The notes beneath the pieces are model-generated. The model made no database searches and had not been told where the DNA came from. It was given only the letters and a program-made list of their open reading frames with translations. 64,000 nt of DNA from Furcasterigmium furcatum (Eukaryota > Ascomycota > Sordariomycetes > Glomerellales > Plectosphaerellaceae), in the NCBI GenBank assembly GCA_001599815.1, contig BCIA01000002.1, positions 2,425,831 through 2,489,830 of the forward strand, given 5' to 3'. Both the position numbers and the translations under genes were made by a program. This document shows, one piece after another, positions 56,827 to 64,000 of the stretch; positions within the stretch are counted from its first letter, which is position 1; every line of letters begins with the position of its first letter.

Positions 56827-57447
56827 GTGCGCCAAGCTGAAGTTGGTGGCAAGGGTGAGAGATGAGATGCCTGTGAAGATGGTGGGAAGGGTGCGAGCGA
56901 AGAGGATTTATGCTCGATGAAGCCTTACAGAGCCTGAGGTCTGACCATTGCCATTCGGCCAGCGCAAAGCAAGGCAGTCAGAATCGAACCAAATCAAGCC
57001 CAACCTAAATACCTTCCTAGGGAGACAGGAATTTCGTAAAAGAGGGATGATTACCTAACCCGCAAGTTGATGTTGCACTTGGGGCACGCGAAGCATCTTG
57101 GTAGGTGGTAAGGTACAGGTACTAGGTAGTCTGGTCGTCAAAGTGGGAAGGTGGGGTTCAAGAGGCAGGCACTAAATACTTGTGGGCCCCTCTTTCCCAG
57201 CACGCGTCTCGCCCCCTGACGCACCGCGTACCTAGCCTTGAAGCTCGACGCGAATCCGTCCATCAACTCCATCCAGTCCAGACCACCTGCTCGCAACCGT
57301 GCCTTGTGACAACCTCATGCACGAACCCAATATCCCAGAGAGCAATAACCGATCCAGGATTCACTTTTACAACACCGCCGTATAGAGCCAATTTCACGGC
57401 CACCACTCCCTTTCTGTTGACCTTCAACACCCGGACGTTGTGTCAAG
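56827..57447. promoter_or_regulatory. Divergent promoter of ECD and SMC6
   Basis: 621 bp. TACC/GGTA words cluster at 57008-57140 (TACCTTCCTAGGG, GGTAGGTGGTAAGGTA, GTACTAGGTAG). The SMC6 side is a C-rich leader. No gene seen. Confidence 0.4.
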
Positions 57448-60400
57448 ATGTTGTCGCGAAAGCGATCGCATCTCGTCGCAGCCGACCCCGACGATGACGA
57501 CCAGGTGATAGATGTGAGGCTGGCAAGGTCGAGCTTCAGTCACGGCAACTCAGTTTGTTGAGCCCTTCCGAAGCACTGCGCCGTCTCAGCCACTGACCTA
57601 ACTGCAGAACAAACGAGTTCGCGTTTCGACCGACCGCCCCGACAAACATGCCTCTCACACCGCGGCCACACACGACGCCGAAGACGCCCTGGCAGAAGAC
57701 GAATACATGGAAGATGAAGATACTCAAGCTCATCTCGGAGACTCTCCGCCGCGCACCCAATACGAGATTATGCGAGACGGCGATTTCGAACACCTCCAAC
57801 ACGAGGAACTCGACGACCAGCGCGCCACCCAGAGAATCAACTCGCGACCCCAGCGCGTGGGAGACAATCGCCCGGCTGAGAATGGTATTATTGAAAGCGT
57901 CGAATGCCTCAACTTCATGTGCCACGAGCGCCTTTACGTCGAGCTTGGTCCGTTGATCAACTTTATCGTTGGAGAGAACGGAAGCGGGAAGAGCGCTGTT
58001 CTGACCGCCCTCACACTCTGTCTTGGCGGCAAGGCCAGCTCCACAAACCGTGGCGGTAGCTTGAAGAGCTTTATCAAGGAAGGCCGTGATCATTCAGCCA
58101 TCATCGTCTCCATCAAGAACACCGGCATCGACGCATACCAGCCCGACATTTACGGCAATGTGGTCAGGGTGGAGCGGCATTTCTCCAAAAGCGGCCAGAG
58201 CGGCTTCAAGCTGAAATCCGAACTTGGACGAACTATATCCACGAAGAAGACCGACATTGACGAGATCACCGAGTACTGGGGCCTGCAGGTAGATAACCCG
58301 CTCAATGTCTTGTCACAAGACAATGCACGACAATTTCTCAACGCCGCCACTCCTGCTCAGAAATACAAGTTCTTCTACAAAGGCGTTCAGTTGGAACAGC
58401 TCGACCATGACTACAGTTTCATCAGCGAGACACTGAGTAGCCACGAGGTCAAGCTGCCCGAGGTCCAGGAGAAAGTTCAAAAGGCCGAAGATGACTACAA
58501 AAAGGCATTACGGGACAAGGAGGTTGTCGATCGGAACCAATCGATGCGCCACGAGGCTCAGCGGCTCCGTGGCAGGCTCGTGTGGTGCCAGGTCGCCGAG
58601 CAAGAACGTTTGCTGGACCGACACGAAGCGGAGGTCACACGTCTCGATGCCAAATCTGCAGCTGACACCGAAGCCATCGAAAGAACGACGCGTCAATTGG
58701 AGGAGCATGATGCAACGGTCTCTAGAGCGCAGGAGAACGTCGAAGCGAAGTCTCGCGAAAAGGACGCCCACAATGAAGTTGTGGAAACGGCCTCCACCAG
58801 GTTCAACGAGTCCAGGAACGCACTGGCAAATCTCCACCGCCAGGAGAGAGAGGTTCACCAGCATCTGAAGAATGCTACCGACAAGGTCAGGAGATGCGAG
58901 AGAGATATCGAGGCAGAGAAAATTACACTCCGCGAAGGAGCTGGCCATGCCCGCCAACAAATTCTCGACAAGATGGCGGCTTTCGAGGCTGAGGAGGCAC
59001 AGATCCACGATCAGATGACGCAAGTCAGCAATGACCTCCCGGGTGTGCAAGCTGAGACTCGATCTGCGTCCGACAAGGCCAGACACGTTGGTCAGTCCCT
59101 CATCGGCCAGAAGAAGGAGATACAAGAGGTCGAAAATCGCATCAAAGCGCTCCGATCCAACAATAACAGCGCTTTGGATCCGAAGATCGAGCGCCTCCGC
59201 GCCGCCATACAGCAAGACAGTGGTTTCGAGAGACGACCTCTTGGCCCGATTGGCTCTTACATCCAACTTCTAAAGCCGAATTGGTCTTCGATTCTGGAGT
59301 CAGTCTTCGGTCAGTTCCTCAATTCGTTTCTGGTCATCAGCAAACGTGACCAACAACGTCTTGCTCACTTGATGCGGGACCATGGCATCAAAGGCACCGG
59401 AATTGTGATTGGCAAGCCGCTCCAAGGCAATGTCAGGCTTCAGGAGCCGAATGAACAGTTTCTGACGATTCTGCGTGCATTGAAGGTGGAAGACGATTGG
59501 ATTCGCGACCAACTCGTGATCGCCCATTCCATTGAGAAGACCATCCTGGTCGACGCGCGCGAGGAGGGCGAAGAGATTATGTTCGCGTCTTCCCCGCCTC
59601 AGAACGTGAACGTCTGTTTGGTTCATCACGACACCAAACGCGGAGAAGGCCTCAGACTTACAACCAGGAACGGGGCGCCGTCTACGAGCCCGGTTGCGGC
59701 ATGGCGTGGGAAGCCACGGATCAAGTCTGATGCTGAGTCCCAAGTGACTTTCCAACTGCAAACTTTACAAGATCTTCAGCGAGCCCTGCAGCAAGCACAG
59801 AGCGAGCATCACAAGCTTGAGTCAGATGCGCGTCAATGCTTCGAACGCCAAAAGCGACTGGAGGATGCACGCCCCAGTCACGAAAAGGCTCTGCTCCAGG
59901 TCCAAGCAAACATCATGGGTCTTCGGGAGGAGCTTGATAAATTCGAAGGCGTCGATGATCGACTCGAGACCCTGGAGCAGACTTTGAAGGATGCCCATGA
60001 GAGCAAAGCACACTACGGCACCCAGTACGGAGAGATGAATGTTCAGAGGGAATCGCTGAACAAAGAGACCGAGGAACGCAAGGTAGAGCTGCAGGCCGAG
60101 AAGGAACAACTCCGAGAGTTGGATGCTCAGTTGACCAAGGCCGAGAGCAAGTTGAAGCGGGCCCAGGACCTTCGTCAGGCGGCGCTGGTTCAGAAGAACG
60201 GCGCTTATGAAGCCCGGGAACGAACCTCGCTGGAAAGACGTATTGCCGCGGAACAACGTGACGAACAAGCTCAGATCGTAGCTAACTTCAACCGAGACGC
60301 CTTGGCGCACGTGCCGGAAAGAGTCGAGATTCGCGACGACGAAACCAGCGGCCCGATCGAGAAGCAGTACGAGAGCGTACGAAAACTGCTCAATGAACGT

Positions 60401-61117
60401 TCGAAACAAGCCGGATTCTCGGACGAGGACATCAGCCGCCGCCTAGGAGAAACGAAAGAGGCGTACACATACTGGAAGGACTTCTACAGGGCTCAGACGG
60501 AGCTGCACCGTGCTGGTAAAAAGAGCCTCTCAGATCGACTGCAGAAATGGCGTACATTCCAGGCGCACATCTCGGCGCACTCCCGCATGAGCTTCCAGTA
60601 TCTCCTAAGTGAGCGTGGATTCCGCGGCAGTCTTCTTTTCAACCACGCGACCAAGCAGCTTGAGCTCTCTGTCGAGCCTGATGATACGCGTAAGAGCGAT
60701 GCGGGCAGGAGCACCAAGACCTTGTCCGGCGGCGAAAAATCTTTCTCGTCTATCTGCATGCTTCTCTCGATCTGGGAGGCCATGGGCTCACCACTGCGCT
60801 GCCTGGACGAATTCGACGTGTTCATGGACAACGTCAACCGGACAGTGAGCACCAACATGCTTGTAAGTACCCCGCAAGACAGACGGACGGCTGGATGAAT
60901 CGTGCTGACAATACCGCGCGTCTAGGTGAACGCCGCACGACATTCGGTTTCCAAGCAATACATCATGATCACACCAAATGCCATTGAGGGCAGGGCAGCC
61001 CTCGATAGGGACGTGAAGATCATCCGGTAGGTTCCCCGGTTTCCATCGCGCTCTGTCATAGGGACTGACAGTCTGTACTACAGGCTCACTGACCCACGTC
61101 AACGTACGTTGGTCTGA
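57448..61117 (+). CDS. smc6: Structural maintenance of chromosomes protein 6 (Smc6)
   Basis: Exons 57448-57504, 57608-60862, 60926-61026 and 61084-61117 give 1148 residues. Smc6 pairs with Smc5 and the Nse subunits in a SUMO-ligase-bearing complex for recombination and replication-stress repair. Walker A is FIVGENGSGKSAVLTALTL (about residue 141), with the Q-loop region NPLNVLSQDNARQFL characteristic of Smc6. Two long coiled coils flank a hinge (IGSYIQLLKPNWSSILES to GTGIVIGKPL). The C-terminal signature LSGGEKSFSSICMLLS and Walker B region LRCLDEFDVFMDNVNR complete the ATPase, followed by ARHSVSKQYIMITP. The first exon is short and basic/acidic (MLSRKRSHLVAADPDDDD), and the last exon is only eleven codons plus one base. 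All junctions keep phase. Confidence 0.96.
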
Positions 61118-61402
61118 TGCACGAAACTTGGGATATGACGAGCTGGGAGCTGCTTGTCATTGTGGGGGCGCATGGAGTTCACATCCAGGCAGGCCGACGC
61201 AGGGGTCTCTGGGGAATTTGCTTTTTGTAGCGATACCATAACTATCTCCTCTAGCCTCGAGCATGAGCGGATGGGCTCCGATACTTGTTTTCCAGCAGAT
61301 GTGCCACAGCCGTGGCTTGTTATACAAGAGTTACATGGTGATGTACAAGACGTATGGAAGGAGCCTCCTATGAAGCCCCAGTCCATTCCCTCCCCTGGGT
61401 TT

Positions 61403-62240
61403 TCACACCCGGACGCCCTTGCTTCTGAGGATATTGACGCCAGCGCTCGCCGTGAAACCGACCCATTGTCCGACGGAGCCGAGGACGGAGCCGACACCCT
61501 GAACCTCGACAAGCCGCCGGTTCAGAAACTCGCGAGTACTATTGAATCCAGCCGAGTGATCGTTGGTCATGAAGAGCTCCGTAGAAGCGTAAATGGTGGC
61601 GAGGGAGCCACGCTTGGTGTACCAGGAAGGGTCGACGGCCGCATCTCCGGCGAGGAACCAAATCTCATCAGACAGGAGAGCGAGTTCTTTGAAGGAGGCC
61701 GGGACGTAACTTGGCTGAGCCATCACCGCAAGGGCCTGTTTGACATGTTAGCAGAGGGGGCTGGTGACGGGAATGATTCCAGAGCAGAGGACGCACCTCT
61801 TGCCAGCGATGGATGACGTCTTGGTTGGCCATTAGCCGCTCCCACGTCAGTCGCTCAACCTTTTCCGAGATTCTTGGTGATTTCGCCTCGGCCTGTTCGC
61901 CGTAGATCTGCTTGTTTGTGGTTGCTAGCTCTTCTCGCCTCGACACGAGATGGTATCGGATCAAGCTGAAGATGCCGTCTGGCAGAATGCTGGTGCTGAT
62001 TTCGGGGAACCCGGCTTCCTTGGCGCCCAAGGCGAGAGAATGTTGGGAGAAACCATGCTTAGGAACATGAGAATATGCGGCAGAGAGAATGGCCTTCTCG
62101 GAGGTAGTGAAGGATGTTGTCGTGGAGGGGTGGTCGTAGGAGTGGTAGAGGCGTGATCGAGGGACGGAGAGAGAGGCGGCGGCAGGTCGGCGGATGATGG
62201 GCCTGGCAAGAGCGCAAACTGTTCGGGGTGTCGAAGCCAT
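61403..62240 (-). CDS. coq9: Ubiquinone biosynthesis protein Coq9
   Basis: Exons 62240-61797 and 61735-61403 (61-bp intron, GTGCGT...GCTAAC...ACAG) give 258 residues. Coq9 is a lipid-binding protein of the mitochondrial CoQ synthome that presents intermediates to Coq7. The N-terminus is an Arg/Ser/Ala-rich presequence (MASTPRTVCALARPIIRRPA). The core starts with TTSEKAILSAAYSHVPKHGFSQHSLALGAKEAG, given here only as the region of residues 40-72 that is diagnostic for the TetR-like Coq9 fold, followed by LSDEIWFLAGD in the second exon, whose Trp/Asp helix contacts Coq7 in relatives. The start at 62240 is the conserved one. The gene converges with SMC6, 285 bp apart. Confidence 0.95.
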
Positions 62241-62713
62241 TGTGAAGAGAGTGTCAGGATCAACTTGGAAGCCGTCAATTGGAGCCGTCAATTGAAGCCC
62301 GTCGCCGATATTGAAGACAGGCGTGGCAGCAGAGCAACACCTGATGTCGGGTCGATTTTTGGAGCTCAGTGGTGGGTGGATCTTGGGAGGCATCAATTCG
62401 AGTGGGAGAGTGGCCCGTGCTCGAGATGGGCAGAACACTTGAGTTACCTAAGCTACTCGTACAGGCACCACGGGCAAGCCAATGTGTAGGTCCCTAAAAG
62501 AATTAATACGGCATATGTACGTATGGGCACCCCGGATCCATCCATAATCGCGCCTTATTATCCGACGTACCTTACCTAGTATGTATCTCAGGTAGGTACC
62601 TGCACCGGGTAGCATCGTCGTCCCATCGAGGATCGTGTGCTGCCGCTCCACACAGCGGCCACTGCGACTCGGGGGCGGTGGTCTACGGTTGCTGCAGGTG
62701 CTTCCAGTCTGCA

Positions 62714-62747
62714 GCTTCGGTCCCCCTTGAACTTGGGGGACCGAAGC
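62714..62747. repeat. Perfect 13-bp inverted repeat (hairpin)
   Basis: GCTTCGGTCCCCC (62714-62726) and GGGGGACCGAAGC (62735-62747) are exact complements around an 8-base loop. There is no T-run after it and no coding context. Confidence 0.85.
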
Positions 62748-62778
62748 ACCAGGACGGAGCTCATTGATTGGGGGGCCA

Positions 62779-62795
62779 GGTGCCTTTCAGGCACC
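62779..62795. repeat. Short hairpin GGTGCCT-TTC-AGGCACC
   Basis: A perfect 7-bp inverted repeat with a 3-base loop, 31 bp after the larger hairpin. Confidence 0.75.
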
Positions 62796-63746
62796 CATTG
62801 GTACACTGTGCGCCGCACATCCTCAATCGAAGCTTCCCGCAGAGGTCCACCAAAAATAGGGTACCGAGGTCGTCGCTCCACCGCATGGGCCGAGTGAGTG
62901 CCTGGGAAGGTACCAAGGTACCAAGGTAAAAGTACGGCCAGGCACGAAAAGATCAAACAAGAACACCCATGCCCGAACTTCGAAATCGGCGACAATTATA
63001 ACAAGAAGGCCCAGAAGACTACTCGGCCAGCACATCTGCCTCCGGAACCCAGGGTGTCATCACCGGCACCACCACCCTGACAATCAATCCTCGGATCCGA
63101 CAAGGACGAGGGAGACCTCCGCAATCGCGTCGTGGCAGAAACGGAATAGGCTGGCGCGTTCTGTGCCCAGTCCGGAAACCCACCCAAGTGGTCCGGCGCG
63201 AGCCCTCTGCCTGCTCCTCGCGTCGCCTCGCCTCAACCTGCATCCGCCTTGCGTTTCGACCTCCACCCACTGCCAACGACCACGACCGACCCAACCGTCG
63301 ACTCTACCATTCACCTTTCCTATCCAAGCCTGCCTGACACGCAACCACACAGGCAACCGGGCGTCTCTCTAACGGCGGTGCCTCACAGACGGGAAGCAAG
63401 ACATTGGCCTCGCGCGTCGCAGCACCCTCTCTGCCTCTCTTTTGCCATTCCTACGGCTGCTTTGGTTGCGCGACACAACATCCCAGTGTTGCCCGACAAA
63501 CGTCCCCGTGTCAAACGGCACCACCAGCATCCATCACCAAGTACCATCCGAGGTTGAGCCAGCCCAGCCTAGCCCAGCCTTCAACGCTTCAACACCACTC
63601 TCGACGACGTTTTCGCGACCGTCACCACCGCGCAGCCCGAAAAATTTTCTCGTCTCGTCTCGTCGACGACGACTGCGACGACGACGGCCAGCAAGCAGCC
63701 GCCCTCATCCTCATCTTCGACCACCCAACCTCACCAACCCGCTCCA

Positions 63747-63762
63747 ATGGCAGACTCTATGG
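63747..63762 (+). CDS. First coding exon of a gene leaving the window (partial)
   Basis: ATG GCA GAC TCT ATG G, followed by a perfect donor GTAAGT at 63763, after a long ATG-poor C-rich leader and in good context (CCAATGG). The exon encodes MADSM plus one base. The intron runs to an unknown acceptor; a CTCGCAG at about 63930 is possible but the frame after it is not recognisable. Product unknown. Confidence 0.5.
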
Positions 63763-64000
63763 GTAAGTCCGCGCTTTTCACAGCCTTGTCTCTGCACCAT
63801 CCATACATCCTCCACTGTCCACCCATTCATCTGTGTCCCCTGACCCCCTTCTACCCTCACACGGCACCGGCCCGGCCAGGCATGCCAAATGTGTCTGTTG
63901 CGCTGTATCCTGCACCTCTTTCTCGCAGGCCTGTCCTTGGCCGAAGTCGGCAGGGCAGCGACAGGATGGAAGCTACACAATGGACTGAGGTGTGATGCAA

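Larger units (their letters stand above)
62241..63746. other. Intergenic region between COQ9 and the last gene
   Basis: 1.5 kb without a convincing gene. It contains TACCTTACCTAG/AGGTAGGTACCTG words (62569-62601), two hairpins (separate entries), GGTACCAAGGTACCAAGG (62909-62926), and a C/CA-rich leader of some 600 bp before 63747, typical of a strongly expressed gene. Confidence 0.45.

Noticed and set aside
56966..56985. Box-B-like word GGTTCGATTC (minus strand), possible tRNA
   Set aside because: No matching box A or acceptor stem within tRNA distance.
1..64000. Search for a biosynthetic gene cluster, CRISPR array or intact transposon
   Set aside because: The single P450, methyltransferase-like and ABC genes are not adjacent to a backbone synthase; no direct-repeat array, transposase or long terminal repeats were seen.

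Overview
This window is nuclear DNA of a filamentous ascomycete (Pezizomycotina, most likely a sordariomycete). The genes are carried on both strands and most are broken by short introns (about 45-135 bp) with GTRNGY-like donors and CTRAC branch sites. Their proteins are recognisably fungal: a fungal phytochrome histidine kinase, a Sup35-type eRF3 with a Gln/Gly-rich head, a CYP52-like P450, ATP-type PEP carboxykinase and a Yrb30-like Ran-binding protein. Promoters carry GATA sites, CACGTG boxes and many TACCTAGGTA-like words. There is no rRNA, no convincing tRNA, no CRISPR and no intact transposon.

Layout. 1-10.5 kb: a cut-off 3' gene end, then on the minus strand an AIF/AMID-like oxidoreductase, a GNAT acetyltransferase, a SNF2 ATPase and a Yrb30-like protein. 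10.5-11.8 kb: a promoter gap with a decayed 280-bp tandem duplication. 11.8-20 kb: SUP35 (eRF3), a 3.1-kb gap and PEP carboxykinase. 20-26 kb: a methyltransferase-fold membrane protein (-), a P450 (+) and a JmjC/cupin protein (-). 26-32.5 kb: CK2 beta, a DOPA 4,5-dioxygenase-like protein, a DUF1993 protein and RAD4/XPC, all +. 32.6-43.6 kb: a full ABCA-type transporter and a phytochrome hybrid kinase, both -. 45.9-54.7 kb: ERV1, pyruvate decarboxylase, TAN1 and an APH-like protein, all +. 54.9-62.2 kb: ECD/SGT1 (-), SMC6 (+) and COQ9 (-). 63.7 kb: the first exon of a gene that leaves the window.

The genes do not form a single pathway or a secondary-metabolite cluster. They are mostly conserved housekeeping genes: translation termination and tRNA modification (SUP35, TAN1), DNA repair and chromatin (RAD4, SMC6, SNF2), mitochondrial functions (ERV1, COQ9, possibly AIF) and central carbon metabolism (PEPCK, PDC), mixed with sensory, transport and catabolic genes.

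The most interesting observation is that two unrelated genes, the DOPA-dioxygenase-like gene and pyruvate decarboxylase, contain introns of identical length (135 bp) that align from donor to acceptor at about 81% identity by my hand count, 21 of 26 differences being transitions. This is the signature of an introner-like element, a spliceosomal intron that multiplies through the genome. Other gene-structure oddities are two GC-AG introns, a PEPCK start codon that can be created across a splice junction, a five-base first coding exon in the SNF2 gene, and an ambiguous base (N) at a P450 splice donor. All exon models were made by eye from splice signals, phase and protein-family continuity; each was checked for a length divisible by three.
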